This document shows positions 13,945-24,667 of a DNA stretch of 64,000 bases, in pieces. A model generated the notes under the pieces. That model worked only from the letters and a program-made list of their open reading frames with translations, was not told the DNA's origin and did not search any database. The DNA comes from Arthrobacter sp. MN05-02 (lineage in GTDB: Bacteria > Actinomycetota > Actinomycetes > Actinomycetales > Micrococcaceae), in NCBI GenBank assembly GCA_004001285.1, contig AP018697.1, positions 1,860,001 through 1,924,000 on the forward strand, written 5' to 3'. Both the position numbers and the translations under genes were made by a program. Within the stretch, counting starts at the first letter, position 1. Every line of letters begins with the position of its first letter.

Positions 13945-14361
13945 TTGCCCAACACCGCCGACCACCAGCACCACGGACGGGGCGAGTCCCAGCCCGCGTT
14001 CGAAGGAACGCCGGCAAACGCCCTCCCCCTGACCGCGTCGGAGGACCGCCAGTTCGCGACCCTGGCGCACTTCGGCGGCATCCTGGGATTCATCCCGTCC
14101 CTGCTGATCTTCCTCATCTTCAAGGACCGGGGCCCCTTCACCGCGCAGGAGTCCAAGGAGGCGCTGAATTTCACGCTTCCGCCGACGATGCTCGCGCTGG
14201 TTGCCTGGCTCCTGTCGCTGGTGCCGGTCATCGGCGCGATCTTCGCCGTCGTGAACGCCCTCATCTGGGTCACGATCACCATCTTCTCGGTCCACGCCGG
14301 CATCCAGGTCAACCGCGGTCGGCCGTACCGGTATCCGCTGAACCTGCGCCTCGTCCACTAG
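13945..14361 (+). CDS. DUF4870 (Tic20-like) small membrane protein
   Basis: 138 residues starting with TTG at 13945, with AAGGA just upstream. A hydrophilic N-terminus (about 1-30) precedes three to four transmembrane segments: around 40-60, 78-97 and 100-120. FGGILGFIPSLLIFLIFKDRGPFTAQESKEALNF is the family signature region (quoted in part: FIPSLLIFL, KEALNF). Function unknown. It follows DUF3097 by 79 nt and converges on hemW. Confidence 0.82.
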   Translation: MPNTADHQHHGRGESQPAFEGTPANALPLTASEDRQFATLAHFGGILGFIPSLLIFLIFKDRGPFTAQESKEALNFTLPPTMLALVAWLLSLVPVIGAIFAVVNALIWVTITIFSVHAGIQVNRGRPYRYPLNLRLVH

Positions 14362-14386
14362 CCGCCGCACCCGTCGGTCCCGGCCG

Positions 14387-15618
14387 TCAGTCCGGCAGCA
14401 GTCTCCGCACGACGGCGTCCGCGAGCAGCCTGCCACGGAAGGTCAGGACCACCCGGCCCGCGAAGGCTGCGGCAGGCTCCACGAGCCCGTCGGCGATCAG
14501 CCCGGCGATCGCCCTGCGGCCCGTCACCGTCAGGGAGCCGGCCGGAAGCCCTTCGCGGAGCCGTACGCGCAGCATGACGTCCTCCACATAGCGGTCCTCC
14601 ACCGACAGGATCTCGCGCCCTGCGGCGGGTGACCGGCCGCCGCTCAATGCCTCGGCGTACGGGCGCGGATGCTTCACGTTCCACCAGCGCGTGCCGCCGA
14701 CGTGCGAGTGCGCCCCCGGCCCCGCACCCCACCAGTCGCTCCCTCGCCAGTAGGCGAGGTTGTGGCGGCACTCGTCGGCGGGAGTCCGCGCCCAGTTGCT
14801 CACCTCGTACCAGTGCAGGCCGCCGGCGGTCAGCATCTCCTCCGCGAGGGCGTACTTGTCGGCGTGGTCGTCGTCGTCGATGGGCGGTACCTGCCCGCGG
14901 CGGATGCGCGAGGCCAGCCGCGTGCCGTCCTCGATGATGAGCGCGTACGCGGAGATGTGGTCGGGACCATAGGAGAGGGCCGTGGCCAGGGAGGTCCGCC
15001 AGTCCTCCAGCGACTCCCCCGGCGTCCCGTAGATCAGGTCCAGGCTCACCTTCAGGCCGGCCTCGCGCGCCCACTGCACGGCCTGCGGCACACGCTCGGG
15101 CGAATGGGTGCGGTCGAGCACGGCGAGCACGTGAGGCACTGCCGATTGCATGCCGAACGAGACGCGGGTGAAGCCGGCCTCCTTCAGGACGCGCAGCGAC
15201 TCCGGCGTGACGGAGTCGGGGTTGGCCTCGGTCGTGACCTCGGCGTCCGCCGCCAGACCCCCCACTGTGCGGTGGCGGCGCGCAGGATCGAGGCGAGGTC
15301 TTCGGCCGGCAGGAGCGTGGGCGTGCCTCCGCCGAAGAAGACGGTCGACAGCGGCCGGGCCGGTACTCCGGAGGCCTCGAGGACGCGCGCGCCGAGGGCC
15401 AGCTCCGCCAGCACCGATCCCGCGTAGGCGTCCTGCGATGCCCCGCCGCCCAGCTCCGTCGCGGTGTAGGTGTTGAAGTCGCAGTAGCCGCACCGGACGG
15501 CACAGAACGGGATGTGCACATAGAGGCAGAAGTCGCGTCCGTGCGCGCCGTCCGCCGCCCCTCCAGGCAGGACGCCGTCCTCGGGTGCCGGCAGGCCGAG
15601 TGGAAGGGCGCTAGGCAT
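14387..15618 (-). pseudogene. hemW: HemW (radical SAM, heme chaperone), frame interrupted
   Basis: Radical-SAM protein related to oxygen-independent coproporphyrinogen oxidase; HemW members bind heme and act as chaperones. The N-terminal part (ATG 15618) has HIPFC-AVRCGYCDFN with the 4Fe-4S cysteines C39, C43, C46 and FFGGGTPTLL. After a run of six G in the coding strand (15258-15263) the frame changes; the second part reads LAADAEVTTEANPDS onward and ends at 14387 with the HemW C-terminal domain. One missing G (or two extra) explains it. About 410 residues once repaired, normal length. Downstream of lepA in the same direction (30-nt gap). Confidence 0.88.
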
Positions 15619-15648
15619 GCGGACCAGCCCCCTCGAAACCGTGCGGGG

Positions 15649-17504
<1,856 letters not shown>

Positions 17505-17674
17505 GTAGGTTCCTCACTCTTCCGGGACAGGGGGCGGCAGGTGGCTCCCGCCGTGCCGTCATCGGCGGCGGCCGGGGCTGGTTCGCGCCGTTTCAACTCC
17601 CCCTAGTGTCCCACGTGGCCGGACGGCTCAGGAATCGCCCGCTCCCGGTTCCCGGGTCCGGGCGGGTCCTCGCC

Positions 17675-17680
17675 TAGGAT
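17675..17680 (+). promoter_or_regulatory. -10 box placing the PemK-like mRNA start at its ATG
   Basis: TAGGAT exactly 6 nt before ATG 17687, with no Shine-Dalgarno sequence between. It predicts a leaderless transcript. Confidence 0.5.
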
Positions 17681-17686
17681 TCCAGC

Positions 17687-18247
17687 ATGGCGATCACGGT
17701 CCGCTCCCTCCTGTCCCTCGCGACCCGCGTCGTCCGGGCGGTGAACAGTACCTCGGACGGGACCCCGGCCAAGCGGACGGGCGCGCAGGGCCGGCGTCGA
17801 CCCGCCGGCGCCCGGCGGCCCCGGTCGGCGGTGGTGCCATCAGCGGCCCCTCGTTCCGGGGACGACCGACGCCGGAAGGCGGTGCTGACCTATTCGCCGT
17901 CGGCCGACGGCAACCCTGACCCGGGCGAGATCGTCTGGACGTGGGTTCCGTACGAGGACGACCCGGCGCAGGGCAAGGACCGCCCGGTACTCCTGATCGG
18001 GCGCGACGGCGGCGACCTGCTGGGCCTCATGCTGACGAGCCGGGACCGGAACAACACCCGCGACCACGACGACCGGTACGTGGATGTCGGCACGGGCGGC
18101 TGGGACCGCCAGGGGCGCCCGAGCGAGGTGAAGGTCGACCGCCTGCTGCGGATCGCACCCGCCGAGATCAGGCGTGAAGGTGCGGTCCTGCCACGCGCGC
18201 GCTTCGAGCAGGTGGTCGCAGCGCTACCCGACCGCCTACTCCCCTAG
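17687..18247 (+). CDS. PemK/MazF-like family protein, no antitoxin adjacent
   Basis: 186 residues: a basic, Arg/Pro-rich N-terminal half (about 1-62), then a PemK/MazF-like domain starting at PGEIVWTWVPYEDDPAQGKDRPVLLIG. MazF-type toxins are endoribonucleases; here no antitoxin gene lies next to it, and the divergent neighbour is lepA. Such orphan PemK-like genes occur widely in actinobacterial cores, so a housekeeping role is as likely as toxicity. ATG 17687 is supported by a TAGGAT box 6 nt upstream. Confidence 0.78.
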   Translation: MAITVRSLLSLATRVVRAVNSTSDGTPAKRTGAQGRRRPAGARRPRSAVVPSAAPRSGDDRRRKAVLTYSPSADGNPDPGEIVWTWVPYEDDPAQGKDRPVLLIGRDGGDLLGLMLTSRDRNNTRDHDDRYVDVGTGGWDRQGRPSEVKVDRLLRIAPAEIRREGAVLPRARFEQVVAALPDRLLP

Positions 18248-18520
18248 TCCGGTCCGGGGCCGTCCCGGCCGCAGCACCGTTCCGCCGTCGGAATCCTTCC
18301 CGGTCGTCGAAATTCTTCCCGGTCGAGGCGCCGGAGCCCGACCGGGAAGGGCGTCAGGAGTCGGGATCCCGTGCGCGTTTCTGGTAACCTATGTAGCTGT
18401 GTGTCCGCGCAGGTCTTCGGGCACTTTGGCCGATCGCCATACGGTATCCCCACGCCGCTCAGTCTTGGTTGGCCGAAATACCCTCACGACCAGTCCGCAA
18501 TACAAAGAAAGTTCTCATAC

Positions 18521-18781
18521 GTGGCAAATATCAAGTCCCAGAAGAAGCGCATCCTCACCAACGAAAAGGCGAGGCAGCGCAACAACTCGGTCAAGTCCGA
18601 GCTCAAGACCGCCATCCGCGCCGTGAACACGGCCGTCGAGGGCGCTGACAAGGACGCTGCCGCTACGGCGCTGCAGGCAGCCAGCCGCAAGCTCGACAAG
18701 GCTGTCAGCAAGGGTGTGCTGCACAAGAACAACGCAGCGAACCGCAAGTCCGCGATCTCCAAGAAGGTCAACGCGCTCTGA
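18521..18781 (+). CDS. rpsT: 30S ribosomal protein S20
   Basis: 86-residue S20, an early-binding small-subunit protein, Lys/Arg-rich and helical. GTG start 18521 gives [21 protein letters not shown], the family start. The 273-nt region upstream holds TAACCT at 18385-18390, a possible -10 box, predicting a long leader of about 130 nt; S20 is often autoregulated at translation, but I see no defined element. A strong hairpin terminator follows at 18798. Confidence 0.97.
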   Translation: MANIKSQKKRILTNEKARQRNNSVKSELKTAIRAVNTAVEGADKDAAATALQAASRKLDKAVSKGVLHKNNAANRKSAISKKVNAL

Positions 18782-18797
18782 GCTGCGAAACCTTCGC

Positions 18798-18831
18798 CGT
18801 AGGGCCGCCTCCGCAGGGAGGCGGCCCTACG
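18798..18831. terminator. rpsT terminator
   Basis: 15-bp perfect stem (CGTAGGGCCGCCTCC and its complement) with a GCAG loop, 17 nt after the rpsT stop. The following GTCGTTAAT is only weakly U-rich. It lies between convergent rpsT and holA. Confidence 0.75.
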
Positions 18832-18839
18832 TCGTTAAT

Positions 18840-18902
18840 GGGCCGGGATCGCAGCGATCTGGTGCCGGGAACCGCCCGGCGACGCCGGCCGGATCCCGGC
18901 CC
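18840..18902. terminator. Second inverted repeat in the rpsT/holA gap
   Basis: 11-bp arms GGGCCGGGATC and GATCCCGGCCC separated by 41 nt that can also fold. It is placed 30 nt beyond the repaired holA stop and may terminate leftward transcription. Confidence 0.35.
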
Positions 18903-18932
18903 CGCCGCAGCGCTGATCCGGGCCCTGCGGCG

Positions 18933-19947
18933 TCAGCCGTCGCCCAGGGCGATGACGGTGACGGCCCGTTCGACGGCGTACACGGGATCCCGTGCTTCGC
19001 CCTTCACCTGCGCGTCGGCTGCGGCGAGCGCGGATGCAGCGGGCCAGGGCCTCGGAGCTGAAACGCTGGGCCTCCTTGCGTGCCTGGTCCACCTGCCACG
19101 GCGCCATCCCCAGATCCTTCGCGAGCTGCAGCGAGGATCCGCGGACTCCATGAACCTTCGCGACGGCGCGGACCTTCATGGCGAGCGCGGCGACGATGGG
19201 GACGGGATCCGCCCCCGTGGCGAGAGCATGGCGCAGCATGGACAGTGCCTGCGCGGTCCGCCCTGCCAGCGCTGCATCGGCCACCTTGAAGCCGGTCGCC
19301 TCGACGCGGCCGCCGTAGTACTTCTCCACCGTCTCGGCCGAGATGTCGCCCGCGGTGTCCGCCATGAGCTGCTGGCAGGCTGCCGCCAGCTCCGGGAGCT
19401 GCGAACCCACCGCGGCGACGAGTGCCCGGACGGCATCCGGATCGATGCGCCGGCGTGCCAGGCGGAACTCGGTGGTGACGAACTCCGCCTTCTCCCCGTC
19501 CTTCTTCAGAGGCTGGCAGTCGACGACGGTGGCCCTGGCGGCCTTGATCGCGTCGAGCAGCTTCTTCCCACGGTTCCCGCCCGAGTGGCGCATCACCAGG
19601 ACGACATCGGGCGCCGGGTCCGTGAGGTAGTCGAGCGCGTCGACCAGGAACGCATCGTTCATCTGTGCCAGCCCCGCCACCTCGATGATCTTCCAGTCCC
19701 CGAACAGCGACGGACTGGCCTGCATGGTCAGGGTCCCCGCGTCATAGGTTCCGGCATCGAACCAGACCAGTTCCGCTCCGGGCTGCGCCGTGCGCACCTG
19801 TGCCCGGATCGATTCCGCAGCCCGGGACGCCAGGTACTCCTCGGGACCGGAGAGCAGGACGACGCCGGCGGGGCGCACATCGCGCCATGATGCTGGTTGC
19901 TGCTGGCCCGCGCCGGTGCTGCGGCCGGCGGGTGATCTCGTTGCCAC
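18933..19947 (-). pseudogene. holA: DNA polymerase III subunit delta, frame interrupted
   Basis: Delta subunit of the clamp loader, which opens the beta sliding clamp. GTG start at 19947. The protein has the delta pattern: VVLLSGPEEYLASRAAE near the N-terminus, FGDWKIIEVAGL, and the C-terminal helical domain with LAMKVRAVAKVHG. After EALARCIRA the frame breaks at a short GCGCG tract (19028-19032); the correct continuation LAAADAQVKGEARDPVYAVE lies in another frame and stops at 18933. Inserting one GC unit gives about 338 residues. Uninterrupted, the wrong frame would run 98 nt further with Arg-rich sequence. Confidence 0.9.
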
Positions 19948-20040
19948 GCGGGGGTGTTCCTTCCGTCGGAATGCACTCCTACTCTTGCACGGAGCCCTCC
20001 TGCCTCAAAGCCGCAGCGGGGGCTCCAACCGGCACCTCCG

Positions 20041-22571
20041 TCACCGGAGCCGGTGGACCTCGATTCTGCCCTCGGTGACACCCACGGTGAACGATCCGAG
20101 TTGGTCGGTCCGGGCGCCGGCGATGCCGGAGCGGTCGAGCGATTCGAGGATGCGGGGATGCGGGTGGCCGTAGTCGTTGTCCTTGCCGACAGAGATGAGG
20201 GCGAGGGCGGGTGAGACGGCGTCGATGATCCCTGTCCCCCCGTTCCTCGCTCCGTGGTGGGCGATCTTGAGGATGTCCACTCCTCCGGCCCTCAGGGACG
20301 GGACCGCGGCGAGGAGCTCCGCGGCGGCGTCCTCCTCGAGGTCCCCTGTGAGGAGGAGCGTGACGGGGCGCTCCGCCGTGGGCACCACGACGGTGAGGAC
20401 GGCGCTCGCGTTGTTCTCCTCCACCGGGCGCGCCTCCCCCGGCGGCCAGAGGACGTCCACCCGGAGGGGTGGAAGGTCGATCCGGGTCGCACTGGTCAGG
20501 CGCTCGGCCTCCACGCCGGCTCGTGCCGCCGCCTCGCTCAGCTCACGCGGTAGGCCGTCCTCGCCTGTCGAGTAGTACAGGGCCGAGACGGTCCTTCCAC
20601 GCAGCGCCCCTTCCACCCCGCCGTAGTGGTCGTCGTGCAGATGCGTGATGACGAGTGCGTCGATCACCTCGATCCCCAGTGCGTCCAGGCACCGGTCCAT
20701 GGCATCGGGATCGGGCCCGGTATCGACGACCAGTGCGTGCTCCGTCGACGTCCTGATCACCATGCCGTCGCCCTGGCCGACGTCGCACATCGTGATGGCC
20801 CACCGGGTGGAGGATCCTGTGCTCCTCCGCTCGACGAGGGTGATGGTCGCGAGCGTCGCCAGGGTGACGGCAAGGACGATCGCGACGGCCCGGCGCCCGG
20901 CCCGGGCCGGCGGCCGCCCTGCTGTTCCAGGCCCGGGCGGGTCGGGTGGGCGCGGACGGGTGCCGGTGACGGCACGCCGCCAGCCGGCGAGGACCGACTC
21001 CGGGCGGACCATGAGGAGGAGAAGCAGCACCGACCCGAGTGCGGCCACCGCCGCTCCCGGCGCTCCCGGGAACCAGGGCAGGGTCGCGGCAGGAGCGACT
21101 GCGAGGACCTCGGCGACGCCTGCCACCCAGCGGGTGCCCCACTGGGCCGTGGCAATGAGGGCCGGCGCGAGCAGGGGGGCCGCGACGAGTGCCAGGACCG
21201 CCACCATGCCCACCAGGGTGATGGCCGGGACGACGGGCGACACCAGGACGTTGGCGGGCAGCGAGTACACGGGAAGGGCGGGCTGGATCAGGACCAGGAT
21301 CGGGGTGCAGAAGAGCTGGGCGGTCAGCGGGATGGCGAGCAGCTGGGCCGCCGGGCGCGGCATCATCAGGCCGAGGGTGTCGACGACCTTGGGGCCGGCC
21401 GTGACCAGCCCCAGGGTCGCCGCCACCGACAGCAGGAAGGCGAAGGACACCGACAGCCAAGGATCCACGGCGAGGAGGACGATGACCGACACCATCAGCA
21501 GCGTCAGGGAGACCCTGCCCCGGCCCGAGAGGACGGCAGCCACCCCGACCGCCCCCATGACCGCTGCGCGGAGGACGCTCGGCTCGGGCCGGACGAGCAG
21601 GACGAACGCCACGAGCGAGACCACGGCACCGATGCCGGCGGGCACCCGGGGAAGCCGGAGCACCCGCAGTCCGAGGAAGGTGAACGCGACGACGTACGAG
21701 CAGTTGGCACCGCTCACCGCGGTCAGATGGGTCAGGCCGGTCCGTTGCATGGCCTCCTCGAGGTCGGCTGCGAGCCCGGTCCGGTCGCCCAGCGCCATGC
21801 CCGGGAGCAGGCCCCCGTCGCGGCCGTCGGCGAGGGCGAGGCCCCGGAACCGGGCTCGCAGCTCGGCCGTGTACCCGAGCCAGCCACGGGCCTCCTCGAT
21901 CGCCGGTTTGCTGGCGGGGAGGAAGATCGCGGCCGCCCGCCCCGCTCGGTCCGCGGGTTTCACCGCGCCCAGGACGCGGACGGTGTCGCCGGTCCCCACA
22001 CCGGCCCATCCGTCCGGTGCCAGGACGACGACGGGGTCGCCGCCACGAAGGATTCCCCCCGGAAGACACCACCGAGAACCTCGGCGTCCACGAGGTAGCG
22101 GTTCCCGCCCCCGAACGCTCCCGGGCCCGACGAGGACGGTTCTGCCGAGATGCGCAGGACAGCGGCGAAGGGGACGCCGCCGTCGAGCGCCTCGTCCACC
22201 GGTCCCGCCTCGGCACGGGCGAGGCTGCCGCCGGCCGACAGCAACACCAGGGTCAGCGCGGCCGCGGGGGCAAGCATCTGGCCGGGCAGCAGCGTCCACC
22301 CACGACGTCGGCCCGGCACGATGACCGCGAGACAGGACAGCATCAGTGCACAGGCCCCGGCCAGGAGCCCTGCAGCCGTCGCTCCGACCGCCCCGCCCTG
22401 GATCGCGACGGCGGCGGCCGTCCACGCAGCCGCTGCGGACGGCACGAGGCGCAGGTCGCCGTGCCACCGCGACGGAGCGTCGTACCGCCCGCGATGGTCC
22501 GGTCCCCGCACGAATCCTCCCGACGGATCAGCCGCTGCTGCTCGGCCGGGACCTCCGCCGTCGTGCCTCAC
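20041..22571 (-). pseudogene. ComEC/Rec2 DNA-uptake channel, frame interrupted
   Basis: Polytopic membrane protein of the competence pseudopilus pathway, thought to pass single-stranded DNA into the cell. About 843 residues when repaired: N-terminal membrane segments and an OB-like domain, the Competence domain (TGLTHLTAVSGANCSYV onward, many transmembrane helices), and a C-terminal metallo-beta-lactamase domain with HLHDDHYGG. GTG 22571 overlaps the comEA stop by 4 nt. The frame breaks at a six-base C run on the + strand (22055-22060), between VDAEVLGGVFRG and ILRGGDPVVVLAPDG. One missing base explains it. Confidence 0.88.
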
Positions 22572-23671
22572 CGCACCACGATGAGAGGGAGGATCCCTTC
22601 CAGCATCGCCGGTCCGATACCCGGCACGGCGTCGATGTCGGCCGCCTGGCCGAACGGCCCGTGCTCCGTCCGCCAGTCGATGATGCGCTGTCCGAGCACC
22701 GGACCGACGCGTGGCAGCAGCTCGATCTCGGCGAGGGTCGCGGTATTGATGTCGATCGCGCCCGGGCTTCCGGCAGGTGCACCTCCGCCGCCGGGACTGC
22801 CGGCGGGATCGCCGGCCTGCGAACCCGCGGGCTGCGGGACGGGCGAGGCCCCGGGGAGGTCCTGCATGATCCGCGGTTCCTCGCCGACGGCGAGGACGTG
22901 GAGGTGCTGCCCGTCGGACGGCGTCGCAGCGAGGTTGATCCCTTCGAGGTCGGCCTCGGGGAGCGCACCACCTGCCCTGTCGATGACGTCGAACAGGCGC
23001 GTACCGGACGGGACCGTGACGATTCCGGGCGCTGCGACCGCTCCCGTGACGTAGACGATGATCCTCCCCTGCGCTCCGCCCGCGGTACCGCCCGGAACGC
23101 CAGGAGGACTCCCTGGCCGGTCGGTCAACTCATGCGTCGGTTCCTCACCGGGGAGCCCCGGGCCTGCTCCATCCGTGCCGTCCGCGCCGCCCGGCCCGCC
23201 CGGGCCCGTAGCGGTCCCTGCGGCTCCGTCACCAGCGCCTCCATCGCCAGCGCCTCCGTCACCGGCAGCTCCGCGCCGAGCAGTCGGGTCGGCGGCATTC
23301 TCCGATGCTCCGCCGTCGAGCTGCACCGACACCGCAGCCGCGGACGGCTCGGAGCTCCGCACGAGGAAGAGCGCTGCGCCGATCGCCAGTGCCACCCCGA
23401 CGAAGACGAGTGCCGCCGAGCGGGCGACGCGCCACTGGACACCGGTCGGAACGGTCTGCCGGTGGTCGCCAGGGTACGTGTCCGCCGCGGGGACGGCCTC
23501 CTCCCGCCGGGCAGCCCGGACGGCCGGGGTGTCCGGCGCTTCCTCGCGTCCGGCCCCCGGAAGTGGTGCGTCCGCCGCGCTGCCATCTGCCGGACCGGCC
23601 CGCCCGGCCGCGGAGGCACGGACGCCTGACTCCCCTGCGTGGCCGGCAGTCGGCCATCGGTGCTGTCCCAT
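22568..23671 (-). CDS. ComEA family DNA-binding protein
   Basis: 367-residue membrane-anchored DNA receptor. A long disordered cytoplasmic N-terminus (about 1-80), one transmembrane helix (about 84-104), a Gly/Ala/Pro-rich linker with short repeats, an SLBB domain (IIVYVTGAVAAPGIVTVPSGTR) and a C-terminal helix-hairpin-helix pair (IDINTATLAEIELLPRVGP) that binds DNA. ATG 23671 has a TAACGT box exactly 6 nt upstream, predicting a leaderless mRNA. The stop overlaps the comEC start by 4 nt. Competence genes are common in Arthrobacter-like genomes but natural uptake is rarely shown. Confidence 0.9.
   Translation of the reverse strand: MGQHRWPTAGHAGESGVRASAAGRAGPADGSAADAPLPGAGREEAPDTPAVRAARREEAVPAADTYPGDHRQTVPTGVQWRVARSAALVFVGVALAIGAALFLVRSSEPSAAAVSVQLDGGASENAADPTARRGAAGDGGAGDGGAGDGAAGTATGPGGPGGADGTDGAGPGLPGEEPTHELTDRPGSPPGVPGGTAGGAQGRIIVYVTGAVAAPGIVTVPSGTRLFDVIDRAGGALPEADLEGINLAATPSDGQHLHVLAVGEEPRIMQDLPGASPVPQPAGSQAGDPAGSPGGGGAPAGSPGAIDINTATLAEIELLPRVGPVLGQRIIDWRTEHGPFGQAADIDAVPGIGPAMLEGILPLIVVR
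23224..23268. repeat. Three 15-nt tandem units inside comEA
   Basis: Units starting CTCC at 23224, 23239 and 23254, each 15 nt and differing by a few bases. They encode the GDGGA repeats of the ComEA linker, which makes the linker length prone to change. Confidence 0.65.
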
Positions 23672-23677
23672 CCGGCA

Positions 23678-23683
23678 ACGTTA
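23678..23683 (-). promoter_or_regulatory. -10 box of the comEA-comEC operon
   Basis: Leftward TAACGT exactly 6 nt before the comEA ATG, no Shine-Dalgarno sequence between. It predicts a leaderless transcript. Confidence 0.5.
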
Positions 23684-23771
23684 GGAGCGGGACGCCACCT
23701 CGATCAGGTCCCGGAGCGCTATGTGGATATCGCGCCGACGGCGATCCACCCGGAACATCTCCTGCCGACGG

Positions 23772-24624
23772 TCAGCCGGGGCTGACGGTCACCGCCACGA
23801 CGCCGAGCCCGGCGTGCGCGGCGAGGACGGACGGGCACGGGGCGGTCGACACCTGCCCTTCTCCTGCCACCGCCTCGAGGCGCCCGGCGAGGGCCGTCGC
23901 CTCGTCCTCGTTACCGAAGTGGTGCACGGTCAGCAGGACGCCGCCTGCGCGTGCGGCGACGTCGGCCTCCACCAGTTCCTGGAGCCGCGCCATCCCGCGC
24001 GCCGCCGACCGCATGCGCTCGAGGGGGACCAGGCGCCCGCCCTGGACATGGAGGATCACCCGGACGGACAGGAGGGCGCCCAGCCAGCCCGCGGCCGCCG
24101 GGATCCTGCCTCCGCGGCGGAGCTGCTCCACACTGGGGACGTAGAAGTACAGGGCGGACGCACGCGCGGCCATGGCCGCCGCGGCCGCAGCCGCCTGCAG
24201 GTCCGCACCCTGCGCGCGCCGCCTGCGCCGCGAGGGCCGCCCGGCCCTGCGCCATGCCCGCCGTCCGTGCATCGATGACCTCGACGGGGATCGTCGCGCG
24301 GGAGGCCGCCTGACGGGCCGCGGCGACCGTGCCCGACAGCAGGCCCGACAGGTGCACGGACACGACGCCGTCGTACCCCTCCTCGGCGAGGCGGCCGTAC
24401 ACGGCGTCGAACTGGCCGGGGGACGGCCGCGACGTGCGCACGGTCGTGCCCGCGGCCAGGGCGACCATGAGCGGAGCGGTGACGTCGTCGTGCTCACCGG
24501 TCAGGATGTCGGCACCGACCAGTACCGGCATGGCGACCACCGCCACGCCGTCGGCCAGGCCACCGGGAGCGCTCCACTCCGGAGCGAACCCGGCGGCCGA
24601 GTCGGTGACGACGGCTACGCGCAC
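23772..24624 (-). pseudogene. DegV family fatty-acid-binding protein, frame interrupted
   Basis: DegV (FakB-like) proteins bind a fatty acid for phosphorylation by the FakA kinase. GTG start 24624 gives MRVAVVTDSAAGF, the family start; RTSRPSPGQFDAVYGRL and VSVHLSGLLSGT follow. The frame breaks in a (GC)4 tract at 24212-24219, after LAAQAARA; the correct sequence continues QGADLQAAAAAA and then SALYFYVPSVEQLRRGGRI to the stop at 23772. One missing GC unit explains it. About 284 residues when repaired. It lies 43 nt after leuS in the same direction. Confidence 0.85.
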
Positions 24625-24667
24625 CCGGCACGCCCTGTCCGCGCCGGGGCCGTCCGCCGACGAGTCA

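Noticed and set aside
15258..15263. Programmed frameshift at the hemW G run (and similar sites)
   Set aside because: No slippery heptamer with downstream pseudoknot is evident, and eleven unrelated genes break the same way; error is simpler.
23224..23268. CRISPR-like repeats
   Set aside because: Three contiguous 15-nt units without spacers, in frame within comEA.
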